DNA from: Mrakia gelida
Taxonomy: Eukaryota > Basidiomycota > Tremellomycetes > Cystofilobasidiales > Mrakiaceae
NCBI GenBank assembly: GCA_024345305.1
Contig: BRON01000005.1
Location: forward strand, 806,001-870,000
Length of the DNA stretch: 64,000 nucleotides
Direction of reading: 5' to 3'
Below the pieces are notes generated by a model. The model was given only the letters and a program-made list of their open reading frames with translations, ran no database searches and was not told the DNA's origin. The position numbers and the translations under genes were made by a program. Below are positions 10,309 through 23,960 of the stretch, piece by piece (within the stretch, counting starts at the first letter, position 1; each line of letters begins with the position of its first letter).

Positions 10309-13300
10309 TCACTCATCATCCTCCTCCCCATCAGCCATCGACTCGTCCCCATCCGCATCGCTCTGAAGCTCGAGAAGTTTCGCAAGCTCCATCTTGACCG
10401 AGTCCTTCCCCGCCAGCGACTCGTCCGAGAAGTCGAAGGCTAGGAATCGTCGACAGACCCTCTCCGAGTAGGCGAGATCGCTTTCGAGTGTTGGGTCGAA
10501 TAATGAGAAGGGTTAGTCTCGAGATCTCACGATCGAGGGAGGTGAGCGAGAGAGACGCAAAAGGGAAGAAGGAGCGAGGGAAGAGAGAGGTCCGACGAGC
10601 TTACTCCTTCTCTTCTTCGGTGAGTTGGCGATTTTGAAGAGGGAGGAACTCGAATCGAGAGATCAGGGCTCTGGAGAAGAAGGCGAACCGATCAGTGTCG
10701 ACTCGGTCTGACCTCGATAAAGGGAAGAAGAGAAGAGAGGGAAGACGACGAACCCAACTTCGACGCTCCTCTCGACGATCTCGGTCGGCATTCCTTGAGA
10801 TCGAGCGCAAGCTGCTGCATGGGACGTAAGGCTGAGGTTGGGTACGAGCCTGCAGATAAGAGCCAAAGTTCAGCAGGGTGATCGTAGAGAAGAGGAGGCG
10901 GTGAATGAAGACTAACTTGTAGAGGTACGTGACGGGTTTGGCGAGCGAGGCGTGGACTCCTTCTTCCTTGGGTTGTTGATCTTGGATGATGACGTCCTGC
11001 GAAAAGACAAGTCACGAGTCAGTTGAGTTCGAAAGAAGAAAGAGAGATCAGAGCTCACCATCGAAGCGAAGAAGATCGGAAGTGAATCGGGGAGGAACTT
11101 GTGCGTGAAGAGCTCGCTGTCGAAGTGAAAACGAAACGCGAGGATGAGCTCCCGACGCGACGAGAGGGGGGAAGACTCGAAGAACTCACTGGAAGTGGGT
11201 CATGGCGATCATCTTTGGGCATCGATCTCCTCGGTTCAGAAGGTGCATGATGACTCCGGCCTGAGGGAGGGAAAAGAAGGTCAGCGAAGTTCGACGCGAG
11301 CCGAGAAGGATCGAAGACGCGTCGAGATTCACGAGAAGACCAGCTCCGTCGGTCGATATAGTTCCCTTTCCAAATCTGGAGAAGGAGGAGGTATGGTCGG
11401 TCAGCACAGACGCGTTTCATACTGAATGACGAAAGAAGGAGCGAAGAACTGACTCGTCGCCGATGATCAGAGATCTAGGAGTCGCGTTTCGGAGAGCGTA
11501 GCTGATTTGAGAGAGGTCGATCATGAACGACGACTGAGCCTGTTGATAAGAAGCGTCGAAGATGGGTCAGTCCTGCTCGAGAGACTGGAACAAGGGAAGG
11601 AAGAGGGAGACGACGAAGACGAAAAGACGGACCTTAGCGACGGACTCCTTCGTGCTCAGTCGAGTGAAGATCTTGTCGCAGAGTCCGATCGTAGCAGCCT
11701 CACAGGGAACAAAACTATTGAGACGAGACTACAAGTCAGTCTACGGAAGACGAGCGAGTGACGCGTCGAGAAAGAGGAGGGACGAGGAACGAAAACGAAC
11801 CATCCGATCTGAGCCATGAACACGATCAACGCGACTCCCTTCCCGTAGACTGACTTCCCACTCTGATTCGAACCAGTGAGAAAAAGTACGCTCTTCTTCC
11901 CGTCGACTCCAACGTCCTCTCGACTCGAGCTCGGCGGATCGTCCTTCGAGCTCTCCTTGTCGTCTTCGTCCTCGTCGTCGCTCATGGAGTGGATGATCCC
12001 TCGTCCTCCGTGGAGTTTGGTCGAGTTAGGAACGAAGGTGTCGACCGTTAGTTCTTGGAGGGGATGTCTGCAGCGGAGGAGAGAAAGAAGAGAGGTCAGC
12101 GAGTCGAATCGAAGTGAGCGAGCAGAGGTCGAGGAGACAGGACGAACCTTCCGTTCTTGATGAGGATCGAGTTCTCCTCCGTCATTAGAGGTCGAGTGTA
12201 CTTGAAGTTGTGGGCAGCATCGGCAAAGGAGATGAGGCTGGAGGAAAAGTGGTCAGTTAGCCACTGAGAGGGCCAGGAAAATGGGATACAAGAGACGCGC
12301 TCACCAATCGAGCTCGTCGCAAAGACTCGCGGCTGCTGAAAGTGATTCGGCGTTCTCGAGGACAACTTCCGAGAGTTGGTGAACGATCTCGATCTCTCGA
12401 TCGACCTGAGAACGAAAAGAAGGGTCAGTCAGAGTTCGAGGGAAAGGGAGGGAGACGGAGGAACGCACGATGTTGGAATGACTGAGGCACGAAGGGAAAG
12501 GGAAGCGACGTGAGTTTGATCATCGGCGAGGACGAGCATCTCCCGCACTCACATATCTCCAAAGTGACCATCCAGATCCCTCATCCTCGCATCCTTGAAG
12601 TAGACGACGTCGCTGCGAAAGGAGGAAGACGAGCGAGTCAGCTTCGACGCGTCGAGCTTTTCCCTCGACGAAACAGAAGGACTCACTCGGTAGCGAACTG
12701 GAAAGCCCATCCTTCGAGAACCTCCTCATCCTGAGTATCTTGATCCCAGGGTTCGACCATGCCCGCTGCGATGAGGAAGCCGAGTTGAGGGAAGTAGGTG
12801 ACGTTGAGGGAAGAAACGACGGTGTCGGGCACGTTGACTTGAAGATCGTCGGCCACTCGCATCTGATGGAAGAACGGGACAAAGTGAGAGTCAGAGCGAC
12901 CTCGGAGACCGAGGATAAAACGAGGGAGAGGGAGAAGAGGAAGAGAGACGCACCAGCAACGCGTCTGAGTGAAACGAAGACGAAGGACAAGACGGTCAGA
13001 GGCGCCTCGCTCAGGAAGAGAGAAAGGAGACGACGAACCAAGACCAGCATACATCTTCTTCCACTCGTCAAGCTCAGGATCGACATCTCCCTTGCAGCAG
13101 ACTCGGTTCTCGGCGATCGAGTCCTCCCAGTCGACGGTGTCGTTGATCTGCTGTCCCAGCGTGGTGAGGACGTTCGTGTCGAGAGCGGCTCCGAGCTGAG
13201 TTGAAGGAGAGACGACGGGGATATAATGTAACGAAGAAGAGGGTATCAGAACTCTCGTTTGTTCGTCGTCGGGCTCGAGAACGAAGCAGAACATAGAACT

Positions 13301-15563
13301 CACCTTCTTGATCATCGTGGTCGAATGAGATCCGATCAGGTCTGCAGCTCCATCCTTGATCTGAACGCATCGGTAGGAGAACTAAACGCATCAAAGAGAG
13401 TAAGAGCAAGACGGTCAGTCGAGAGTCTTTCGAGTTCACGTGCCCTTCACTTGGAGACGAGACGAGGCAAGACGCGACTCACCTCCAACAAGACCTTCCA
13501 GTCCTTCACGATCGCCGTTCCTCTTCTCAGCCTCCCAAGAACCTTTCCGACATTCGACATCCCCTTCAGTAGTCCCTCGATGTTCTGAACGGGAACGTGG
13601 TTCTCCTGTCTCGCGAAGAGAGCGACGGCGTCGTGGCGAGCAGCGATTTCCTTGATGGAGAGGAGAGGTCGAAGGAGCCAGGATCGGAGGAGGTGCTTGC
13701 CGGTGGGAGTTCGAGTGTTGTTGAGGATGCCTGGATGAGAGAGAGAGCGAGGGGAAGGTCAGTCGAAAGGTTGAAGGGCGAGAGAACATGAGTCGAAGGC
13801 GCGAAGTCGAAGATCGAAGCGAAGAGAGACGCACCGAAGAGGGAGAGGCCTTCCCTCGTGGCTCCTGAGTGCATGTACGCGTGAGACTCCTCGTCGAAGA
13901 TTTGAAGGGAGCTGGTCAAAGGAGAAAAGGAGAAGAAAAAGAGGCGCATTTAGCGGCAGGTTCGACGCGTGAGCGAACGAAAGGACGACTGGGGAGGTTT
14001 GACGAACGAGAGTGTGTCGGCGTTGATCTGCATGTATGCTTCCCTGGAGACGGAGAGAGAAGAGCAGGAGTCATCCAAGGCTCGACGACGAAAGAGATAC
14101 TCGAAAAGAGGAGCGAAGAACGAACGGAGTGAAGATCTCAATGCCGTTGACCGACAACGCTCCCTCGTCCCCTCCAGGGAGCTCTCCTCTCGCCTTCGCT
14201 CTCGAGTAGTGACTGAGCAAGCCTCCAGCAGCAGATATCTAAGACCAGTCCAAGTTGGAAGACGAGGTCAGAGCTGAGAACGAGGAGAGATAGATAGACG
14301 AAAAGTGAGGACCAGTCGACTCACCGAGAAGGTCTTGTCAAAGTCGATCATCCCACTCAACCTCATCTCAGCCGTCTTGGACCTCTGATCGTCGTCCATG
14401 TCGTCGACTCGGTCAGCTCGTCGTTGGAAAGCGTAGGCGTTGTTGTTGTTGTTGGACTGGTTGCGAGAGTTCGACGACGACGCGACGGAAGCGTTGGAGG
14501 AGGGATCTTGGTGTCGATTGAAGGATGAGGGAGGAGGGAGGTGGAGGGAGAGGATTCGGTTCTTCGACTTGTTGTATTGGAACTCTGAGCGGAAGAGGTC
14601 GAGGTTTCAGCGAACGAAGAGGCGAGAGGAGGAAGAAGAGCATGGGAGCTCACCTTTCTGAGGTCGAATCTCGGTCGCCTTGTCCTCCTTCAGACCTGTT
14701 TGGGAGAGAGGGAGAACGAGTCAGCTCGATTCAATCTCTTTAGTCGGCGCATCATCGTACTCACCCCAAGCCTTGATCTTATCGACCAGAGCATCTTCGG
14801 CAGCAGCATTCACGAGGACGAGGTCGGGTTTGACTTGATCGAGGACTGTCCAACGGACGAACACAAGCAGGGGTCAGCTTCTTTCTTCACTCTCGCCCTT
14901 TCTAGATCGAACAGAAGATAGAGAGGAGCTCACCCATCTCTGCGATGTCGAAGTGATCTGTATCGTACACGTCCTCCATGATGAAGAGCTTGAGGTTGGT
15001 TCCTTCGAGGTAGGCAGCGGCGAGCCTCGCTTTGGACGAGTAGATGCACATCGTCGTCTGTTTCGAGGGGGAAGGAAGAGGGGAAAGAGAGCGAGGCATC
15101 AGCTTCCCTGCCAGACCTTCGACGAGTGTACAGATGAGGAGCGAAGGGATGGGCGAGAGCGAGCCTCGAGAAGAAGAGGAAGGAAGGACGTTCGTTCGAG
15201 CGAGCTCAACACCTCTCCTTCCCTCTCCTCATCCCTTCCTCACCGAGCTCCTCCTCCCTATCCCAGCTGGTCCAACGCTCATCTATAGACCCCCACACCT
15301 CTCCCATATCATATCGAGAAGGAAAGACTCACAGAAGTAACCCCTTCATCCTCCAACTCATCCTCATCGTCGTCCTCCTCCTCCCCTCCTCCTTCGCCCT
15401 CCTGGTCCATCCCTCCTCCTCCTCCCGTCCCTGCTCCCGACATGCTAGCAGTCCTGGCTCTCTCCATCCTCGCTCCGAATCGAACCCTCGCTTTGGGCGT
15501 CTTTCCAGCATCCGAGCGAGGTGTTTGAGAGCGCGTTCGATCCGATTCGTCGTCCGAGGGCAT
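10309..15563 (-). CDS. MSH5: Meiotic MutS homologue Msh5
   Basis: MutS-family ATPase that with Msh4 stabilises meiotic recombination intermediates toward crossovers. Twenty-seven exons from 15333-15563 down to 10309-10480 give exactly 972 aa. The N-terminus is acidic, then the family core: MCIYSSKARLAAAYLEG, TRTPTGKHLLRSWLLRPL, YFPQLGFLI, FGDIHSNIVDRE, NGRHPLQELTVDTFVPNST, Walker A TGSNQSGKSVYGK (about residues 697-709), MAQIGCFVPCEAATIG, Walker B SLIIGDEFGKGT, and GLLAGVIMHLL. An acidic Ser/Asp-rich insert of about 40 residues sits between FVPNST and Walker A, and Walker A has Ser where Pro is usual. Two exons are tiny: 11 nt at 12954-12964 (encoding DALL) and 13 nt at 12469-12481 (IHSNI); both are required for frame. 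The last intron ends in AAAG. The family assignment is strong; Msh5 over Msh4 rests on the TGxNxSGKS region and the C-terminal layout. Confidence 0.9.
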
Positions 15564-16199
15564 CTTTGGAAGGAGGAGGGGAGGTGAGTGACGGTTGGAG
15601 GGGAAGAGATGGGCTGAGCGAGTTTCCGGTCCTTGGGTTTTCTTTCTCTCTTTCTTTTTTCTTTCTGAAGTTACGAAGATAGCCACGAGGTCAGTATCGA
15701 TGAGCCCGTGGTGCATTATACAGTTCAAAGTCATCTTGAAGCGAATTCCCTCGTCGTAGTCGCCGACCGAGTCGACGAAACGTCGCCCACGCCTCGTCTT
15801 CCCTCCTCCCCTTCCTTCTTTCGCAGCCCAACTTGCTAGTACAGACGAATCATTTCAATGCTCTCTTCTCTCTTCCCTCAAGCTACTTCCGATGCCCAAT
15901 CTCGCTGTCTTTCCCCAAAGCGAGCCAATCAGAACAACATCGCGACGCGTCGTGTCCCGGTCGGGCAACGCTCGATGAAAATCATCTTGACGCGAAGGTA
16001 CATCGAACCAGAGCATGGGAGGTGCTGTCGATAGGATACGAGTGTCACGAAAGAGTGGAAGACGGTAAGGAAGGAGGGGAGGGGTAGAGAGAAAGACATG
16101 AAAAGGGCCATGCGAACCGCTTCTACTTTTGCCTCGTTTCTGTATGCAGGTCTCGCCTCGAGGGGCACCGGTGACGACGGACGAAAGGGAGCTCGCCTA
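15564..16199. other. Upstream region of MSH5, no gene seen
   Basis: This holds the MSH5 promoter: a T-rich stretch at 15640-15665 and CT-rich runs. No conserved reading frame was found. One GACGCGTC occurs near 15944 and one CCAAT near 15925. Confidence 0.4.
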
Positions 16200-17640
16200 G
16201 CTGCGACTCTTCAAAGAAACAGTGAACAGCTAGTCGCGAAACCTACGCCGTCCTCAACGGCCTTGCGACGACGCGTCGCTCGAGATATATCCCGTTTACT
16301 GTATCTTGTCACCCGTCGAGCTTGAACGTCGTCTCGAGCGACTTGAGTTCCATCGACAGTTCTAGCTGATTCCTTGTACGATGTTGCGGAAGACATTTTG
16401 TAAAGAAGAAGAGACGAGCGAATTGGACGAGGGAAAGAAAGGGCTGATGTCCGAAGTCGCGTCGCTCTAGACATCTCCCAGCGTTTCGTCGAACGTATGG
16501 GCAGGAATGAGAGCGGGCTCGCCTCGACACCCAGCCCGAGCCTTCACAAGCTTCGAAATGAGGCAGGAAGGCTGATTTGAAAGAAGGACGGACGAGCCTG
16601 CAGATCCGCGACGCGTCTCACTCGCTTTTCCTCCCTTCTTTTCTCCTCCTCTCTTCATCCCTTGATACGCTCTACCATCCTCATCCAACGACCGACCAAA
16701 CCTACGACAGCTCAGACCAGGACCTCCCGTTCACTAGAGACGCTGGGATCTGAGGAGGCCAAGCGAAGTCGGTCGAAGGAGGAACGGAGAACGGCTGAGA
16801 GGGAAGAAAAAAAGGAGATAAGGCGAGGTGGGAAGAGGCAAAGGAAAAGAGGATGATTTGAGAGAAATGGAATAGAGGAGGAGGAGACGCGAAGGGCAGA
16901 ACGAGCGGAAGGTGCCGCTGATCAGTGACGCGTCGATCTGCTTTCCCTCTTCCCCTCGCAACGCAGAGTTTTCCACCACGAACGACGAGGTAAACCACCC
17001 CCAATCTAGATCCCTTTTTGTCCTGGATCGGAGGGCAGTAGATCTTGGAAGAGTCACGCTCGTCGTTCATCCCAAAAACGCTGCCCTCACCACCAGCTCA
17101 TCGCGTCTCTTCCCCCCACCCTCTCGTCTCTCTGGTTCACTTCAGTCCAATCCAACGAAGACGACGATTCTCGCACTCGCATCCAAGCTTCTCCCGTCAA
17201 ATTCTGAAGCAAAAGCTAGGAGAGAGTGGTTGCTCGTCGTCGTCGAGGGAGGGAAAGAAGTGAGTGACTGACTGACTTCGTCGCGTCGAGCTCTGTCGTC
17301 CGTCGTCCGACTCCTGCGCCGACCTTTCCCGTCGAGGGATCGAGACTCGTCTGTTTGAGGCGGGATCCTTCGGACGAAACGTCAAAAGAGAAGAGAGAGG
17401 TGCAGGAGTGAGTGCGATGCAAGGAAAGAAAACAAAGAAGACGAACGCGTCCAAGAAAAAGACTGACAAGAAGCGACGGTATACAACACCAGCGCAAACC
17501 ACTGCTGCACACACCATTCTCCTAGATAGAAAGAGCAGGGATGTGAGTCGAGAGAGAGATGCTGGCGAAGTCCCAGACCCAACGACATGACAGTGATGAC
17601 ACGACTCGCTCTTGCGACTCCTGAGTCGAGCTCACGTTGA
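16200..17640 (-). repeat. Left arm of inverted duplication around the thiolase gene
   Basis: This stretch is a diverged reverse-complement copy of 22490-23960. Matching blocks by eye: 16340-16480 with 23720-23850; 16520-16620 with 23570-23660; 16960-17070 with 23090-23190; 17170-17330 with 22840-22985; 17460-17530 with 22615-22680; 17590-17680 with 22490-22570. The midpoints of paired blocks all fall near 20,080-20,090, so spacing is conserved. Identity in the best ungapped block (about 93 nt from 17070 downward) is near 87%. Short frames exist in both copies (for example MNDERDSSKIY here), but differences there fall on all codon positions, which argues against a conserved protein in that frame. 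The nature of the duplicated unit is unknown. Confidence 0.75.
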
Positions 17641-17959
17641 GGGGATCGAGCGTGTTCTCCTTGTGGGAGACGAGCGGATTCCCCTCTTCAAGAACTCGAC
17701 GCGAGCAGAGGAGAGATGCAATATCGGTGGTGGACGAATAAGAGAGAAGAGAGAAGAGAGAAGAGGTGTGGCTCCTCAGCAGCTCGACGCGTCTCGGTTT
17801 CTCGTTTCGTTCATTCCTGCTCTTCTTCCGTTGTCCGCTCCTTCTCCCACTTCGCTTAATGGGAGCGGAAGAAGAGCACCACAGATGCAAGAAAGGCTAG
17901 AAAGAAAGATGAACGGAGAAGCATTATCCTCGCGCTCGCTCGCTTCCTCGCACCTGGGC

Positions 17960-18400
17960 GATTCGTACCCCTTCCTACTCATCGCTCCTCCTCTCCGTTC
18001 ATGAATTTGAGGGAGGAGCATACGGAAAGGACCAAGATACGAAAAGCGGCGGGAAGAGCGAGAGAAAGAGAAAGAAGAGAAGACAGGAAAGAGAAGAGAG
18101 ACGGGCGAGGGTGAAGCGTCGCCTCGATCCTTGCATCCCTCCCGCGCCCTCGCTCCTCAGGTCTTGTCCTTCCGTAGAGGACAAGATGAGGAGCGAGGGG
18201 AATGGATGGGATGATAAGGAAAGAGCGACAACGAAAGATGTGAAGAAAGAGAGAAGCGAGGCTCGAGGGAGGAGAGGGAAGCAAGTGGAGCGTCGTCGAT
18301 CCTTGCATCCCTCCCGCGCCTCGCTCCTCCATCGTCTTTGTTCCGACAAGGGGGGGAGCGATGTGGGAGGTAGAGGCACGGAAAGAGTGACAAGAAGAGA
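17960..18400. repeat. Three tandem ~170-bp units each with a GCTCCTC hairpin
   Basis: The word CGCTCCTC starts at 17983, 18151 and 18322, spacing 168 and 171. Units two and three also share a 22-nt run containing CGATCCTTGCATCCCTCCC (from 18125 and 18297) just before the hairpin and a GGAAAGAGYGACAA run after it. In unit two the arms 18149-18170 and 18178-18197 pair over 20 bp with a 2-nt bulge and a 7-nt loop. Units one and three form weaker versions. This resembles a small fold-back element or a decaying tandem array. No coding potential is seen. Confidence 0.65.
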
Positions 18401-18632
18401 GAGAAGAAATGAGGGCAGGGTGGGTGATGGTGGTTCCAGGTCAGAAACGAGCTGACGCAACTTCGTTCGTGAAATGGAAGCAAGAAGCGGAGGGTTTGCC
18501 TCCGCGTTTTTCCGCGACTGACTCTTTGAGGAAGACACGGGGAGAGAAGAGAAAGGGTGGGTTTATACGAAAGTGGTTACATCAATATCGTCAAATCGAA
18601 ACAAGGGCAAGGCGAAGGGGAGGCGAGCGAAA

Positions 18633-21295
<2,663 letters not shown>

Positions 21296-22139
21296 CAGTT
21301 CGAGTTTTCTACTAGCAAAGTTGGGGGATGGAGGATGCTTACAAGGGGTGAGGGTGAGGGCGAAGGTGAGTGGGTGGTGTGGTGGTTGATGGTTAGAAAG
21401 CAAAAGAGGGAAGGGAACTCGGGAAATCAATGGGAGAAGCGAGCTTGGAGGCTCGGATAACAGGTCCCTTTGAGCCGGAGGAGGTCTGCGCTTCGAAGGG
21501 AGAGAGAGCGCCAGGAGATGTGCTCACATGTTTCATCAACTTTTTTCGGTGCGTTTGTATTACTGTTCCTCGGCAGTCGGTCGAGTGAGAAGGGCTGACA
21601 TACGCGGGAGGAGAGGAGAAGGAGGGAAAGTGGACGCGTCAGCTCCGCACTTGAAAATCACCTGCCTGACCTAGCTCGCTCCCCTCACTCTTTCGAATCA
21701 AACCATCATCCTCGCTTTTCAGCTTCACGTCTTCTTCTTGATTTCCTGGACTTGACGGCTCTCTGTATTCTCTTTTCCAGAGGTGAAAGGAGCCGACACG
21801 ACAGGGCATCAAGAATCAAACGAGAGACGAGGAGTCCACGCTCGCTCCACATCTCCTCCCTCCCTCTCTCCTTTTTTCGTCCTCCTCTTCTCCTTCCCTT
21901 CCCTCCCTCTCCACCAGCATCTGTCTTCGACTCGCTGTCCAGCTCTTCTCATCTACGACGAAGAGGATAGCAGTATTCGTACCTGACGCTGGTGCTGCAT
22001 CTTCCTCTGTGTCTCCTCCCTCCCTCTCCTCGCTCCACCTCCCTCTCTCCCTTCTCTCTCCCTTCATTCATCCATCCTCTCCTCCCTCCTCCTCGTATTT
22101 TTTCCCCTAAATCGTGCTCTCTTCTCGTCGGGATCTCGC
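21296..22139. other. Upstream region of the thiolase gene, no gene seen
   Basis: Probable thiolase promoter and 5' UTR, followed by long CT-rich stretches (21840-22110). One GACGCGTC occurs near 21633. Nothing coding is recognised. Confidence 0.4.
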
Positions 22140-22870
22140 TTCTCTCTCTTTCCCGCTAGCAAAGCGAAAAAGCTTGATCCCGCGGCGGAGAGCTCGGCTC
22201 AGGAGTCGAGGGACGACTCGTGTGGAGCGAGCGAGGAAGGGAAACGAAGGGAAGACCTTTACCAGCACCTGTCTCTGACCTCCCATTCAGCTTTAGCCTG
22301 AGGGAAAGCACGCTGAGGGATCCACGACTTGCTGGCGTCGGATTCTCCGTCTCGTTTCCCTCCTGTCTTCCCTCCTCTCGTTTCGTTCCGTTTCACTCCA
22401 TCTTACGTCCTTCCTCGTTCTTCCCTTCTTTTCTCTCTTCTCGCTCGCATGCATCTTCTGGCCTTGAGTTGCTGGTGTTGGGATCTCGCCCCTCTCTCCC
22501 ACAACGAGAAACGGCTCGATCCCTTCAACGCGAACTCGAGCTCAGGAGTCGAAGCGAGTGACTCGTCGCTTTCAACGCTTCACCAGCGTCTCTCTCTCAA
22601 CTTACACCCAGATCATTCTATCAAAGAGAATGGTGTGTACAAGAGTGGTTTGCGCTGGTGTTGTGTCCCGTCCGATCCTTTTCCATTTCGTCCGTCTTTC
22701 CCTCGACGCGTCGCCCGTTTCGTCTGTTTCTTTGCATCGCAGTCGATCCCCCATCTCTCGTCTCTCTCCTGTTGATCTTCTCTTCAGGAGATCCCGTCTT
22801 CCCTTGTCAAAGGAGACGAGTCTCGATCCCCTCGATGGGAAAGGTTAGCTCAGGAGTCGGACGACGGACG
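22140..22870 (+). repeat. Tandem boxes around the word CTCAGGAGTCG
   Basis: The word TCAGGAGTCG occurs at about 22199, 22542 and 22850, each preceded by a GATCCC run and a GAGCTC-like site. The same box occurs in reverse complement in the left arm at about 17615 and 17308. The last two right-hand boxes and the two left-hand boxes have the same spacing, about 308 bases, so the tandem duplication predates the inverted one. The middle right-hand unit also carries GCTGGTGTTG on both sides. Confidence 0.6.
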
Positions 22871-23960
22871 ACGGAGCTCGACGCGACAAAGTCAGTCACT
22901 CCTCTTGTTCTTCGTCCTTTCTTCGATGACGACGAGCGTCCACTCTCGCCTAGCTTCTGCTTCAGAATTAGAAGGGAGAAGCTGATGTGAGTGTAGCGAG
23001 ATCGTCGTCTTCGCTGGACTGGGGCGAAGCAGGGCGGGGAGACCAGACGGTGGAAGAGGAGAGACGCGTCGACTAAGAAGGCAGAGGATCTGCGATGAAC
23101 GACGACCACGACCCGCCCAAGATCTACTTCCCTCCGATCCAGGACGAAAAGGGATCTAGATTGGGGGTGACCTACCTCGTCGTTCTTTGTAGAAACACTG
23201 CGTTGGAAGAGGACGAGACGCTGAGTCAAGTCGACGCGTCGCTGACCATCTCGGGGCTGGAATCGCTTGTTCTTACTTCCGCTTAACGACGTTCTTCCAA
23301 CCTTTCTCCATTTTATTTCGCAAATATTCTTCCTCCGTCTGCGTCTGTTCTCTTTCTGCTCCGTCTCCCTCAGCCCAAGTCCATCTTTCGTTCGTCCTTC
23401 GACCGACCTCTGCTTCACTTCCTCAGGTCTTGCCGCCTCTTGTCTCCCCGACAACACTGTTTGATCTAGGATGAAGAGAACAGGATCCGTCACTGGATGA
23501 GGATGGGATGGCAGATTGGGAGGTGGGGAGTGAAGAAGGAAGGAGACAGGAAACGAGGGAGAGCGAGTGAGACGCGTTGCGGATTTGCACGCTCGCCCGT
23601 CCTTCTTTCAAGTCGTCCTTCGTTCCTCGTTTCGAAGCTTGTGAAGGTCCGAGCTGAGTCTTGAGGTCGACCTGCTCTCAATTTCCTGAATCCTCTGCAA
23701 GAAGCATGGGAAGAGGTCTGAGAGCGACTCGACCTCGGACATCAGCTCTGTCTTTCGCTAGCTTTTCTCGTCCGTGCTTCTTCCAGAGGGTTCTTTCTGT
23801 CCCAGCGTACGAGTTATCAGCTAACTCGGTTCCGTCACTGATGTCGCTTGAGACGCCGTCGAGGCTCAACGAGCAATTCGGAGCAGAACGCAACGTTTTG
23901 ACCGACGCGTCACCGAGAGTTAGCTTGCTTTCGTCTCGTCTTCTCCTTCAGAGGTCTTGT
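22490..23960 (+). repeat. Right arm of inverted duplication around the thiolase gene
   Basis: Reverse-complement partner of 16200-17640. Both arms point outward from the thiolase gene. Conserved words shared with the left arm include GGTTTGCGCTGGTGTTGT, CGATCCAGGAC followed by AAAAGGGATCTAGATTGGGG, CTCGGACATCAGC, and ATCAGCTA followed by a CTTGAGACG-type run. Small frames such as MNDDHDPPKIY at 23095 start at the same place as in the left arm but end differently. No known domain was recognised. Several GACGCGTC words lie at matching places in both arms (16606/23573, 16927/23234). Confidence 0.75.

Noticed and set aside
16702..17070. Small frame MNDERDSSKIY… in the left repeat arm as a gene, with its partner at 23095-23286
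   Set aside because: The two copies share a start but differ at all codon positions and end in unrelated tails, so no constraint on a protein is visible.
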